A stretch of 60,446 nt of DNA from Alistipes senegalensis (GTDB lineage: Bacteria; Bacteroidota; Bacteroidia; Bacteroidales; Rikenellaceae). Positions 7,368-15,120 of this stretch are shown here, in pieces (the first letter of the stretch is position 1; each line of letters opens with the position of its first letter). The stretch spans positions 282,011-342,456 of the forward strand of contig JAMPDE010000002.1 in the NCBI GenBank assembly GCA_023665825.1, in the 5' to 3' direction. A program made the position numbers and the translations under genes. Under the pieces are notes generated by a model, which made no database searches, was not told the DNA's origin, and saw nothing but the letters and a program-made list of their open reading frames with translations.

Positions 7368-8371
7368 AAAAGGCAATCGTCATAGGCGGCGGCCCTGCGG
7401 GGATGCAAACGGCCCTGCAACTGGCCCGGCGCGGCATCGAACCGGTCATCGTGGAGCGCGAAAACGCTTTGGGCGGCAAACTGCGCAACTGGCACCGGTT
7501 GTTCCCGTCGTTCACGCCCGCAACGGACGTGCTGGCCGAACTGCGCCGCCGCGTCGACGAACAAGGTATCGAAGTGCATCTTTCGACCGACGTCGAAAGT
7601 TTCACTGCCCGGTCGGTGAAATTGGCCGACGGCCGGACGTTGGCGTGCGATGCGGTGGTCGTCACGACGGGTTTCACGCTGTTCGACGCCCGCATCAAGG
7701 AGGAGTACGGCTACGGCATCTACGACAACGTGCTTACGTCGGCCGACCTCGAACGGATGTTCAACGAGGGGCGCGTGGCCAAAACCGACGGCTCGCAGCC
7801 GCGCCGCATCGCCTTTCTGCACTGCGTGGGCTCGCGCGACGAGAAGGTCTGCCAGCAGCACTGCTCGCGCGCGTGCTGCGTGACGGGCGTCAAGCAGGCC
7901 ATCGAAACGAAACGCCTGCTGCCCGAAGCCGACGTGTTCAATTTCTATATGGACATCCGCATGTTCGGGCCGGGCTACGAGGAGCTTTACCGCGAAGCGC
8001 AGCAGCAATACGGCATCCACTTCGTGCGGGGACGCATCTCCGAAGCGGCGCCGGCTCACGACGGGCGGATCCGCATCAAGGCCGAAGACACGTTGACCGG
8101 ACGTCCGCTGCGCATGAGCGTCGATTTGCTCGTGCTGCTCATCGGCATGCGGGCCAACGACACCAACGCCGCCTTCGCGGCGGGTGCGGGGCTGACCCGC
8201 GCGGCAAGCGGATTCCTGCAACCGGAAAACCTCTTTCTCGGCAACGTGCGGAGCGGGGTCGAAGGCATTTTCTATGCGGGTGCCGTCACGGCCCCGAAGA
8301 CCATCGGCGAAACGGTCTGCGAAGCGATTGCGGCGGCCGATGCGGCGGCCGAGTACTTATTGAGAAAGTAA
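7364..8371 (+). CDS. Heterodisulfide reductase subunit A-like flavoprotein, short form
   Basis: A 335-residue FAD protein. The dinucleotide-binding motif IGGGPAGMQTALQLARRG starts at residue 6, and a second conserved block near the C-terminus (FYAGAVTAPKTIGETV) closes the FAD site. The cysteine cluster C154, C163, C167, C171-C172 (CVGSRD...CQQHCSRACC) is the characteristic HdrA iron-sulfur motif. Methanogen HdrA is about twice as long, with inserted ferredoxin domains; the short form seen here resembles the HdrA of sHdr complexes. A direct role in flavin-based electron bifurcation is therefore uncertain. The gene starts inside the stop of HdrB (ATGA) and is followed after 10 bp by HdrC2. Confidence 0.85.
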   Translation: MKKAIVIGGGPAGMQTALQLARRGIEPVIVERENALGGKLRNWHRLFPSFTPATDVLAELRRRVDEQGIEVHLSTDVESFTARSVKLADGRTLACDAVVVTTGFTLFDARIKEEYGYGIYDNVLTSADLERMFNEGRVAKTDGSQPRRIAFLHCVGSRDEKVCQQHCSRACCVTGVKQAIETKRLLPEADVFNFYMDIRMFGPGYEELYREAQQQYGIHFVRGRISEAAPAHDGRIRIKAEDTLTGRPLRMSVDLLVLLIGMRANDTNAAFAAGAGLTRAASGFLQPENLFLGNVRSGVEGIFYAGAVTAPKTIGETVCEAIAAADAAAEYLLRK

Positions 8372-8381
8372 CATCACGCGC

Positions 8382-8717
8382 ATGGCAGCCATCAATTTCG
8401 GATACACGATTTCCCAACCGCGTGCGATCGACATCGACCGCAATAACCTGCGCAAGAGCGACGAGATTCTGCACGAGATGCCCGAACTGCAAACCTGCAT
8501 CGGCTGCGGAAGCTGCACGGCGGTCTGCACGGCGGGCAACCTGACGGAATTCAACTTCCGCAAGGTGCACACGCTGGTGCGTCGCGGCGAGTATCAGGGT
8601 GCTTACGAGGAGATGAACAAGTGCATGCTCTGCGGCAAGTGCCGGCTGGTCTGTCCGCGCGGCATCAACACGCGGGGCGTGATTTTGTTGATTAAACGAA
8701 AATTAGGGGATTTTTAA
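8382..8717 (+). CDS. Heterodisulfide reductase subunit C-like ferredoxin (HdrC2)
   Basis: A 111-residue minimal HdrC with two complete [4Fe-4S] motifs: C39-C42-C45-C49 (CIGCGSCTAVC) and C81-C84-C87-C91 (CMLCGKCRLVCPRG). Its small size contrasts with the 231-residue HdrC1 encoded at the start of the operon, and the two are clearly not recent duplicates. It sits between the HdrA-like flavoprotein and the membrane-bound Fe-S reductase, with 8 bp to the latter, which suggests it carries electrons between them. Confidence 0.85.
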   Translation: MAAINFGYTISQPRAIDIDRNNLRKSDEILHEMPELQTCIGCGSCTAVCTAGNLTEFNFRKVHTLVRRGEYQGAYEEMNKCMLCGKCRLVCPRGINTRGVILLIKRKLGDF

Positions 8718-8725
8718 CACGCGTA

Positions 8726-10513
8726 ATGGAGTTTTTCGCACCGTTCTGTATCCCGTTCATCGTCGGAGCCTGCGTGATGTTCGTCACGCTGGCGTGCAAG
8801 TGGGGCCTTTGGCTCTACCGGTTGCCCCGTGCCGACAAGATGCGCATCGTGCGCGGCATCCCGACGCGGGCGACGCTCGATGCCGCAGGCGAAGTCGTCT
8901 GCGAATCGCTGCTGCACCGCCGCATTTTCCGCATCAACCCCGTTCTGGGATACATGCACATGTCGCTGGCTTTCGGATGGTTCCTGCTGATTTCGGTGGG
9001 GTGGCTCGAAACGCTGGCCTACATGGGTTTGCGCTGGGTGCCGTTGCAGGGGCATGTCTTTTTCCGTTACTTCGCTACCGGTTTGCCCCACAAACCGGTC
9101 TTCGCGTTCGTCATGGACTTGCTACTGTTGTTCGTGCTGTCGGGCGTGGCGTTGGCTTGGGGCAAACGCTTCTTCTCCAAGCGGATGGGCATGCGCCGCA
9201 CGACGAAACACGTGCTGGGCGACCGCATCGCGCTGTCGGCCCTGTGGTTCGTCTTTCCGGCCCGACTGCTCGCCGAAAGCACCACCTGCGCCCTCTACGG
9301 CGGCGGCAGCTTCCTGACCGGTTCGCTCGGCGCATGGATGTCCGGTTTTCTTTCGGCGGCGACGTTGCAGACCCTCGAAACCGGCACGTGGTGGTTCTAT
9401 TCGTCGTGTTTGGGCATCTTCTTCGTGGCGTTGCCGTTCTCGCGCTACATGCACATATTCACCGAGATACCGTTGATTTTCCTACGACGGTACCGGTTGC
9501 GTTCGGGAGAACGCGAGAGCTCCTACGACCGGTTCCAAGTCGATGCCTGTTCGCGGTGCGGCATCTGCATCGACCCCTGCCAGTTGCAAAGCGTGCTCGG
9601 TGTGAACGACGTGCAGTCGGTCTATTTCCTGCGCGACCGGCGTTACGGCATGTTGCGCTCCGAAGTGGCCGACAACTGCCTGCTGTGCGGGCGTTGTGCG
9701 CAGCGTTGCCCTGTGCAGATCGACCTCAATACCCTGCGCGTCAACTCGCGCGACACGCTGCACGGTATTCCGGCAGGACGGCGTTACGACTATCTGAAAA
9801 CGGCCGATCCCTCGTCGGGCGAAGGGAAAGTGGGGTATTTTGCCGGTTGCATGACCCTGCTGACGCCCCGCACGCTCGCGGCGATGGAAACGATTTTCCA
9901 TGCGGCAGGCGAGGAGGTCTGGTGGGCCGACCGCGAGGGGGGCATCTGCTGCGGCCGTCCGCTGAAACTGGCCGGCGAAACCGAAGCAGCGCACCGGATG
10001 ATGGAATCCAACACGGCATTGTTCCGCAAGCACGGCATCACGACGTTGGTCACGTCGTGTCCCATTTGTCTGAAAGTCTTTCGCGAGGATTACGCCCTCG
10101 ACGGCATCGAGGTGCTCCACCATTCGCAGTATATCCTGCGCCTGATGCAATCGGGGCGGTTGAACGTCGCACAGAGTACGGCTCGGTTCACCTATCATGA
10201 CCCGTGCGAGCTGGGACGCGGCAGCGGCATCTACGACGAGCCCCGCGCGGTCATCGAGGCGGTGGGTTTGTTGCTCGAACCGGCCGACACGCGCGAAAAC
10301 GCGCTTTGTTGCGGGTCGTCGGTGGCCAATACTGCCATTACGGACGGTCAGCAGCTGCAAATTGCCCGCTCGGTAACGGCGGAACTCGAAGCGACCGGTG
10401 CCGAAACCATCGTTACCGCGTGCCCGCTCTGTAAAAAGGCGCTTGCACGCGGTGCGTCGCAGGCCGCAGTCTGCGATTTGTCCGAAATCGTCGCGGAAGC
10501 CCTCTCGAAGTAG
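8726..10513 (+). CDS. Membrane-anchored HdrD/HdrB-like iron-sulfur reductase with NarI/HdrE-like domain
   Basis: A 595-residue fusion. The first 260 residues hold several membrane segments (FIVGACVMFVTLACKWGLW, YMHMSLAFGWFLLISVGWL, FVMDLLLLFVLSGVALAW, WWFYSSCLGIFFVALPF) with membrane histidines suitable for haem b, like NarI or HdrE. Then come two ferredoxin motifs, C275-C278-C281-C285 and C318-C321-C324-C328, and two complete CCG domains: C375...C408-C409...C445/C448 and C494...C528-C529...C566/C569. This is the HdrDE layout in one chain and could link quinones to the soluble Hdr subunits. Unlike HdrB1, both noncubane cluster sites are intact. It is the last gene of the operon and is followed by the strong terminator at 10533-10568. 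Confidence 0.85.
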   Translation: MEFFAPFCIPFIVGACVMFVTLACKWGLWLYRLPRADKMRIVRGIPTRATLDAAGEVVCESLLHRRIFRINPVLGYMHMSLAFGWFLLISVGWLETLAYMGLRWVPLQGHVFFRYFATGLPHKPVFAFVMDLLLLFVLSGVALAWGKRFFSKRMGMRRTTKHVLGDRIALSALWFVFPARLLAESTTCALYGGGSFLTGSLGAWMSGFLSAATLQTLETGTWWFYSSCLGIFFVALPFSRYMHIFTEIPLIFLRRYRLRSGERESSYDRFQVDACSRCGICIDPCQLQSVLGVNDVQSVYFLRDRRYGMLRSEVADNCLLCGRCAQRCPVQIDLNTLRVNSRDTLHGIPAGRRYDYLKTADPSSGEGKVGYFAGCMTLLTPRTLAAMETIFHAAGEEVWWADREGGICCGRPLKLAGETEAAHRMMESNTALFRKHGITTLVTSCPICLKVFREDYALDGIEVLHHSQYILRLMQSGRLNVAQSTARFTYHDPCELGRGSGIYDEPRAVIEAVGLLLEPADTRENALCCGSSVANTAITDGQQLQIARSVTAELEATGAETIVTACPLCKKALARGASQAAVCDLSEIVAEALSK

Positions 10514-10532
10514 ATTTGTTCCGGTGTAGGAT

Positions 10533-10568
10533 AAAAAAGAGGTCAGACATTCGTCTGACCTCTTTTTT
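10533..10568. terminator. Bidirectional intrinsic terminator between the hdr operon and tRNA-fMet
   Basis: A perfect 16-bp inverted repeat (10533-10548 and 10553-10568) around the loop ATTC, with a run of A on the left and T on the right, so the hairpin ends in a U tract on both strands. It ends the hdr operon on the plus strand and the tRNA on the minus strand. Confidence 0.9.
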
Positions 10569-10570
10569 AG

Positions 10571-10643
<73 letters not shown>

Positions 10644-10687
10644 ATGTAACATCGGCGTCGGAATTATTCCGATTGCTTTTGCAAGTG

Positions 10688-10719
10688 CAAAGATAATACG
10701 AATTTTTCGTATCGCCAAA
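10688..10719 (-). promoter_or_regulatory. Promoter of tRNA-fMet
   Basis: Read on the minus strand: TTTG (10716-10719), a 20-bp spacer and TATCTTTG (10688-10695), a full match to the Bacteroidota consensus. The predicted start is near 10683, giving a 5' leader of about 40 nt before the mature tRNA end at 10643. Confidence 0.8.
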
Positions 10720-10725
10720 TAAAAA

Positions 10726-11310
10726 TCAACGCCGATGCGATTTTTTCGGATTTTTTCGCACCGACCATCCGAAATGCCCGAGCGCATCGCCCAATGCGAA
10801 ATACTCGCCGTGCGAATAGACGATCGGGTCGGCTTGCTCCAAGCAGAACCGGCCGGTCGCCGGATCGATCAATGCGGCATCCACCTGTACGTGAACCACA
10901 TCGGCGAGGAACATGTCGTGCGAACCCAGCGGGACTACCTGCTTCACGCGGCATTCGATATTCACGGGCGACTGTTCGATGATCGGCGCGGCGACTTCGG
11001 CTGCAGGCAGCGGCGTGAGCCCCGTTTCGCGGAATTTGTCGTAGTCGCGTCCCGACCGGACGCCGCACCAGTCCGTCGCCCGCGCCAGTTCGCGCGTGGT
11101 GAGGTTGATGACGAATTCGCCCGTCCGCCGGATGATGTCGTAGGAGTGCCGTTCGGGCCGCACCGAGATATAGCACATCGGCGGGTCGCTGCAAATAGTG
11201 CCCGTCCACGCGACGGTCAGCAGATTGTATTCTTCGGGTGTTCCGCCGCAGCTGACCAACACCGCAGGCAGCGGATAGAGCACCGTGCCGGGTTTCCAAT
11301 GCGCTTTCAT
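10726..11310 (-). CDS. Flavin reductase family (FMN-binding split-barrel) protein
   Basis: A 194-residue protein of the flavin reductase-like family, which binds FMN in a split barrel. Typical motifs are the opening KPGTVLYPLPAVLVSCGG, the core YNLLTVAWTGTICSDPPM, SVRPERHSYDIIRRTGEFVINL, and the SHDMFLADVVHV strand. Bacteroidota encode several such proteins; substrates are mostly unassigned. Start ATG at 11310: on the minus strand TATCTTCG (11315-11322) lies only 4 nt upstream, leaving almost no 5' leader. The 3' end overlaps the tRNA promoter region but not the tRNA. It is a single gene, divergent from the recombinase gene at 11471. Confidence 0.85.
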   Translation of the reverse strand: MKAHWKPGTVLYPLPAVLVSCGGTPEEYNLLTVAWTGTICSDPPMCYISVRPERHSYDIIRRTGEFVINLTTRELARATDWCGVRSGRDYDKFRETGLTPLPAAEVAAPIIEQSPVNIECRVKQVVPLGSHDMFLADVVHVQVDAALIDPATGRFCLEQADPIVYSHGEYFALGDALGHFGWSVRKNPKKSHRR

Positions 11311-11435
11311 GGCGCGAAGATACGAATTTTTTATTAGCGCGATAGACCGTTACCATGTTTCGGACGGTTCCTGCGCCGTTTAGCGCAGCAGGCCGCTTTA
11401 CGGTTCGGTACGTCGTCTTCGCTCCCGACTGCTTG

Positions 11436-11467
11436 TTTGCATTTTTTTGTGAGGCGTAGTATCTTTG
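11436..11467 (+). promoter_or_regulatory. Promoter directly abutting the xerC start codon
   Basis: TTTG (11436-11439), a 20-bp spacer and TATCTTTG (11460-11467) match the consensus fully. The ATG begins at 11471, only 3 nt after the box, so transcription should start at or next to the start codon. Confidence 0.75.
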
Positions 11468-11470
11468 CGT

Positions 11471-12424
11471 ATGCTCGAACGTTTCATACGCTTTCTGGAA
11501 GCTGAACGCCGCTTCTCGCCGCTGACGGTGCGCAACTACCGGCGCGATATCGAACGGTTCCTGCAATGGCTCGGAATCGCCGACGGACAGCCGGAAGATG
11601 GTTCGGAAAAGAGCCCGGAAAAAAGGCTGGCGGAGGAGCGGGAAGCCCTGCGCCGCGTTAAGACTGAAGACATCCGGGAATGGATCATCTACCGCACGGA
11701 ACACGACGGGGTGAGCGCGCGTTCGATGAATCGCGAAATCTCGTCGTTGCGGGCGCTGTTCCACTGGCTTCAGAAAAACGGCGAGGTCGAGCGCAATGTC
11801 GTCAAACCCATCGCTTCGCTGCGTACCTCGCGCCGGCTGCCGGCATTCGTGCCCGAAAGCCGTATGACGACGGTCGTCGAACACTGCGAGGAAGAACCCG
11901 CCGATTTCGTCGCGGCGCGGGATGCGCTTATCGTGCTGTTGTTCTATACCTGCGGGCTGCGTCTGGCCGAACTGATTGCGGCCGATCGCGACGATTTGTC
12001 GGACGACTGCCGTTCGCTGCGGGTGCACGGCAAAGGCGACAAGGAGCGCATCGTGCCGATACTGGATTTCGTGCGCGAAAAAATTTCGGTCTATACGGAT
12101 GCGATCGACAGGCAGAATTTTTGCAATTCTGCGAAAAAAGCACTATTTTTAACACAGCAAGGAGCGCGGATCTCCCGAAGCACGGTCTACCGCATCGTCC
12201 AGCGCGAGTTGGCGCAGGCGGGCGTGCAGGGGAAAAAGAGCCCGCACGTGTTGCGGCACACGTTCGCGACGCATCTGCTGAACGGCGGGGCGGACATGCG
12301 GGAGATTCAGGAGCTGCTGGGCCATGCCTCGCTGCAAGCGACGCAGGTCTACACGCACAACAGCATCGCGCGCCTGCAAACGGTATACGCAAAGGCCCAC
12401 CCCCGCGAGAAGGGCGGGAAATAA
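11471..12424 (+). CDS. xerC: Tyrosine recombinase of the XerC/XerD type
   Basis: A 317-residue site-specific recombinase, of the type that resolves chromosome dimers at dif. The N-terminal SAM-like core-binding domain starts LERFIRFLEAERRFSPLTVRNYRRDI; the catalytic domain carries R164 (TCGLRLAEL), H259 and R262 (HVLRHTFATHLL), H285 (LGHASL) and the nucleophile Y294 (TQVYTHNS). The N-terminal domain has a charged insertion (around residues 37-65) compared with E. coli XerC. It sits next to housekeeping genes rather than phage or transposon genes, favouring a Xer role over an integrase. The ATG at 11471 agrees with family N-termini although the promoter box ends 3 nt before it. Confidence 0.85.
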   Translation: MLERFIRFLEAERRFSPLTVRNYRRDIERFLQWLGIADGQPEDGSEKSPEKRLAEEREALRRVKTEDIREWIIYRTEHDGVSARSMNREISSLRALFHWLQKNGEVERNVVKPIASLRTSRRLPAFVPESRMTTVVEHCEEEPADFVAARDALIVLLFYTCGLRLAELIAADRDDLSDDCRSLRVHGKGDKERIVPILDFVREKISVYTDAIDRQNFCNSAKKALFLTQQGARISRSTVYRIVQRELAQAGVQGKKSPHVLRHTFATHLLNGGADMREIQELLGHASLQATQVYTHNSIARLQTVYAKAHPREKGGK

Positions 12425-12449
12425 TAATCATTCTCTAAAATCACAGGCT

Positions 12450-12746
12450 ATGAACGTACAGATTCAATCCGTGAAATTCGACGCCGACAAGAAGTTGGTC
12501 GAATTCGTAAACGCCAAAATGGCGAAGCTGGATCGTTTTGCCGAACGCTCGACCGGAGCGGAGGTCATCCTCAAACTCGACAAAGACCACGAGAAAGGGA
12601 ACAAGATCGCCACGATTACGTTGCATATGCCCGGTGAGGATCTGGTGGCCTGCGACCAAGCGAAAAGTTTCGAGGAGGCGGTCGACGAAGCCATCGACGC
12701 GCTGAAACGCCAGTTGGACAAATTCAAGGGAAAGACCGAAAACTGA
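12450..12746 (+). CDS. hpf: Ribosome hibernation promoting factor (HPF/RaiA family)
   Basis: A 98-residue protein of the short HPF/YfiA family, which binds the 30S decoding site and inactivates ribosomes in stationary phase. The beta-alpha-beta-beta-beta-alpha pattern is visible: MNVQIQSVKFDADKKLVEFV, FAERSTGAEVILKLD, KIATITLHMPGEDLVACDQA, SFEEAVDEAIDALKRQLDKF. There is no C-terminal dimerisation domain, so it is the short form. It starts 25 bp after the recombinase stop, with an A-rich upstream stretch, and could be read from the xerC promoter. Two hairpins follow at 12781-12833. Confidence 0.92.
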   Translation: MNVQIQSVKFDADKKLVEFVNAKMAKLDRFAERSTGAEVILKLDKDHEKGNKIATITLHMPGEDLVACDQAKSFEEAVDEAIDALKRQLDKFKGKTEN

Positions 12747-12780
12747 TAACGGAATCCGCTTCCGCAGACCGGTAATATAG

Positions 12781-12833
12781 TCCGACCCTTTCGTCGGATA
12801 GCGACCGGGCGGGGCTGGAAAGCGACCCGCCCG
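12781..12833. terminator. Two hairpins between convergent hpf and thiL
   Basis: TCCGAC/GTCGGA (12781-12798) and a perfect 8-bp stem CGGGCGGG/CCCGCCCG (12806-12833) lie between the convergent ends of hpf and thiL. Neither has a T tract, so termination is inferred from position and GC-rich stems. Confidence 0.45.
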
Positions 12834-12849
12834 ATGCCGCTATCGGGTG

Positions 12850-13887
12850 CTATTTCTGCTTGGAAAATCCCTGCGCTTGCAGCCGGATTTCGCCGCCGTC
12901 GGGCGTCACCATGTGGCACCCTTTGTCGGCCGGCACGATATGGCCGATGACATCGACCAGTCCCAATCGCATGACTTGCTCCTGCATGGCCAGCGGTACG
13001 GTGAACAGCAGTTCGTAGTCTTCGCCGCCGTTCAGTGCCGCGACGACGGGGTCGAGGTGCATTTCGTCGGCCAGCGAGGTGGTTTGTTTGGCCAGCGGGA
13101 TGCGTTCCAGATAGATGCGCGCCCCGCACCCCGAAGCCTTGCACAGTTGCATGAGGTCGCTCGCCAATCCGTCCGACAAGTCGATCATCGACGTCGGGCG
13201 GATTCGCTCTTCGCCCAGCACCGCCACTATATCCATGCGCGGACGGGGTTTCAGGTATTTTTCGAGCAGGTATTCGTATCCGGCGAATTGGGGTTGCGGG
13301 TCGCGCACGTCGTTCAGCACGCGGCGTTCGCGTTCGAGCAGCCGCAGGCCCATGTAGGCCGCTCCGAGATTGCCCGTGATGCAAATCAGGTCGTTTTGTT
13401 GCGCACCGTTGCGGCGGACGACATCTTCCTTTTTCGCATGGCCCAGCGCCGTGACCGAAATGACCAGCCCCGTCATTGAGGCCCGCGTGTCGCCGCCCAC
13501 AAGGTCGACCTCTTGTTCGCGGCATGCGAACGCGATGCCTTCGTAGAGGTCGTCCAGCGCTTCGACCGGCAGTTTGGCCGACACGCCGAGCGACACGGTA
13601 ATCTGCGACGGCAGGGCGTTCATGGCGAGAATATCGCTGATTCCGGCCGTCACGACCTTGTAGCCGAGATGTTTCAACGGAAAATAGGTCAGGTCGAAAT
13701 CGACCCCCTCGAAAAACGTGTCGGTCGTGCACAGCATCGTTTCGCCCGCAGGGGGAGCGATGACGGCGGCGTCGTCGCCGATGCCGACGAGCGTCGAGGC
13801 GTCGCGGGCGGTGAATTTGCCGGCGAGCCGGTCGATCAGTCCGAACTGTCCGAGTTCGGCGATTTCCGTACGTTTTTTCCCTTCCAT
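12850..13887 (-). CDS. thiL: Thiamine-monophosphate kinase
   Basis: A 345-residue member of the ThiL/PurM fold, which phosphorylates thiamine monophosphate to thiamine diphosphate with ATP. Recognisable motifs are the N-terminal TEIAELGQFGLIDRL, the metal/ATP-binding VGIGDDAAVIAP, TTDTFFEGVDFDL, the GGDTRAS loop, SMIDLSDGLASDL and NGGEDYELLFTV. Length is typical (320-350). It is transcribed alone, converging on hpf. No TPP riboswitch was recognised in the 306-bp region ahead of it. The other neighbour, adk, is divergent. Confidence 0.93.
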   Translation of the reverse strand: MEGKKRTEIAELGQFGLIDRLAGKFTARDASTLVGIGDDAAVIAPPAGETMLCTTDTFFEGVDFDLTYFPLKHLGYKVVTAGISDILAMNALPSQITVSLGVSAKLPVEALDDLYEGIAFACREQEVDLVGGDTRASMTGLVISVTALGHAKKEDVVRRNGAQQNDLICITGNLGAAYMGLRLLERERRVLNDVRDPQPQFAGYEYLLEKYLKPRPRMDIVAVLGEERIRPTSMIDLSDGLASDLMQLCKASGCGARIYLERIPLAKQTTSLADEMHLDPVVAALNGGEDYELLFTVPLAMQEQVMRLGLVDVIGHIVPADKGCHMVTPDGGEIRLQAQGFSKQK

Positions 13888-14193
13888 TTTTTTTCTAAAA
13901 TAGGCTTGCTTCTTTTTTTGCTTGTTAGCTTTCCTCGTTCGCCACGCGGCGTTAAAAACGCCGTTCTAAACGTGGCAGACCGTTTCTGTGCTGCTGGCAG
14001 CCGCCCTCACTGCTTTGCTGAAAACCGTAACGGCGCAACGGCTTTCCGAAGCTCGATAACCGACCGTCGCACTTAAAACCCGCTTGAAAAGCGGGTTAAT
14101 GAAAATTTTTACAAATTTAGCGAAATCCGTGCGTTTTTCAAAAATTTGGGCTAATTTTGCGTTCGATCAGGTTTATTCGATAGAAGTATCGCT
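13888..14193. other. 306-bp divergent intergenic region with nested hairpins
   Basis: The region between thiL (minus) and adk (plus) contains T-rich tracts next to thiL, a perfect palindrome CGGCGTT-AAA-AACGCCG nested inside CCACG/CGTGG (about 13940-13978), and a 9-bp perfect hairpin AACCCGCTT-GAA-AAGCGGGTT at 14077-14097. The adk promoter box is at 14152-14159. The hairpins have no assigned gene to terminate, so their role is unclear. No ORF or RNA family is recognisable. Confidence 0.5.
14152..14159 (+). promoter_or_regulatory. -7 box upstream of adk
   Basis: TAATTTTG fits TAnnTTTG and lies 34 bp before the adk ATG. The -33 element is weak. Confidence 0.5.
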
Positions 14194-14766
14194 ATGAAAA
14201 TCATCGTCTTATTCGGAGCGCCCGGCTGCGGCAAAGGAACGCAGGCCCAGCGGCTGAAAGAACATTACGGAATCGAACACGTCTCGACGGGCGAAGTCAT
14301 CCGTTCGGAGATTCGGCGCGGCACGGAGCTCGGCCGCAGCATGGAGCATTACATCAGCACGGGCCAGCTGGCGCCCGACGAGGTGGTCATCGGCATGATT
14401 GCCAACTACGTGGCCGAACACAAGGACGCCGAAGGGTGCATTTTCGACGGATTTCCCCGCACGACGGTGCAGGCGCAGGAGTTCGACAGAATTCTGGCGA
14501 AGCACGGGTTGTCGGTCGATACGATGATCGACATCCGCGTGCCGGAGGAGGAGCTGGTGCGCCGCATTCTGTTGCGCGGCAAGGATTCGGGCCGCGCCGA
14601 CGATGCGTCGGAGGAGGTCATCCGCGACCGGTTGTCGGTCTATCACGGGCAGACTGCCGTCGTATCCGATTTCTATTCGGCGCAGAACAAGTACGCTTCG
14701 GTGGACGGTCTGGGTACGATGGACGAGGTGTTCGGCCGTATCACGGAGATCGTGGACAAACTCTGA
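14194..14766 (+). CDS. adk: Adenylate kinase (short form)
   Basis: A 190-residue kinase interconverting ATP, ADP and AMP. The P-loop GAPGCGKGTQAQ is at residues 8-19, the AMP-binding region has HVSTGEVIRSE and DGFPRTTVQAQEF, and the LID region is the short type (ILLRGKDSGRADD) without zinc cysteines, as expected for a 190-residue form. It has its own promoter box and is followed after 60 bp by the small cysteine-containing protein gene, which also has a separate promoter-like sequence. Confidence 0.95.
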   Translation: MKIIVLFGAPGCGKGTQAQRLKEHYGIEHVSTGEVIRSEIRRGTELGRSMEHYISTGQLAPDEVVIGMIANYVAEHKDAEGCIFDGFPRTTVQAQEFDRILAKHGLSVDTMIDIRVPEEELVRRILLRGKDSGRADDASEEVIRDRLSVYHGQTAVVSDFYSAQNKYASVDGLGTMDEVFGRITEIVDKL

Positions 14767-14785
14767 CACGCGTTTTTGTACGTTA

Positions 14786-14819
14786 TTTGCAACGGAAAGG
14801 CAGTATAATGCTAAATTTC
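14786..14819 (+). promoter_or_regulatory. Promoter-like sequence for the 70-residue protein
   Basis: TTTG (14786-14789), a 22-bp spacer and TAAATTTC (14812-14819), one base off the -7 consensus. The ATG at 14827 is only 7 nt downstream of the box. A TATAAT at 14804-14809 is also present. Confidence 0.4.
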
Positions 14820-14826
14820 CGTAGCC

Positions 14827-15039
14827 ATGAACAACGACAAAACGAAATGCGATCCCTGCGAACGGGATTTTCAGAAAAATCTGAACGACATTATCCGGGA
14901 GGGGCAGGCTCCGAAAGGCGCAGACCACGACGCCTGCGAAAAAGAGCTGAAAAAGGCATTCGGGGCTGAAACCGGTGCGTCGCAACCCTCCGGTTCGACG
15001 ACGCGGACATCCGACGAATCGAAAACGGAGCGGCAGTAA
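14827..15039 (+). CDS. Small soluble hypothetical protein, 70 residues
   Basis: I do not recognise a family. The protein is hydrophilic, with three cysteines (CDPC near residue 8-11 and C37), a predicted helical middle (DFQKNLNDIIREG, CEKELKKAFGAE) and a Ser/Thr-rich, probably disordered tail of about 20 residues. The existence of a promoter-like sequence directly ahead and a strong terminator directly after (15061-15089) supports a real monocistronic gene. The CxxC could bind a metal ion or be redox active, but one more ligand would be needed for a zinc site, so this is speculative. Confidence 0.6.
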   Translation: MNNDKTKCDPCERDFQKNLNDIIREGQAPKGADHDACEKELKKAFGAETGASQPSGSTTRTSDESKTERQ

Positions 15040-15060
15040 ATTCCGCATCATACTTTTTTG

Positions 15061-15089
15061 AAGGCCGGCGTATTTTCGCCGGCCTTTTT
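15061..15089 (+). terminator. Intrinsic terminator after the 70-residue protein
   Basis: A perfect 10-bp stem AAGGCCGGCG/CGCCGGCCTT (15061-15070, 15077-15086) with loop TATTTT and a trailing T run. It precedes the cardiolipin synthase gene and argues against the longer in-frame start for that gene at 15058. Confidence 0.85.
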
Positions 15090-15120
15090 CGTTTCGGCCG
15101 AATGGCACGGAGTGTGCCTT

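Noticed and set aside
11471-12424. XerC-type recombinase as integrase of a mobile element
   Set aside because: No attachment-site repeats, transposition or conjugation genes are nearby and it is bracketed by housekeeping genes.
15058-15120. Upstream start for cardiolipin synthase
   Set aside because: The sequence is the stem-loop and T run of an intrinsic terminator; coding through it is unlikely and it does not resemble family N-termini.
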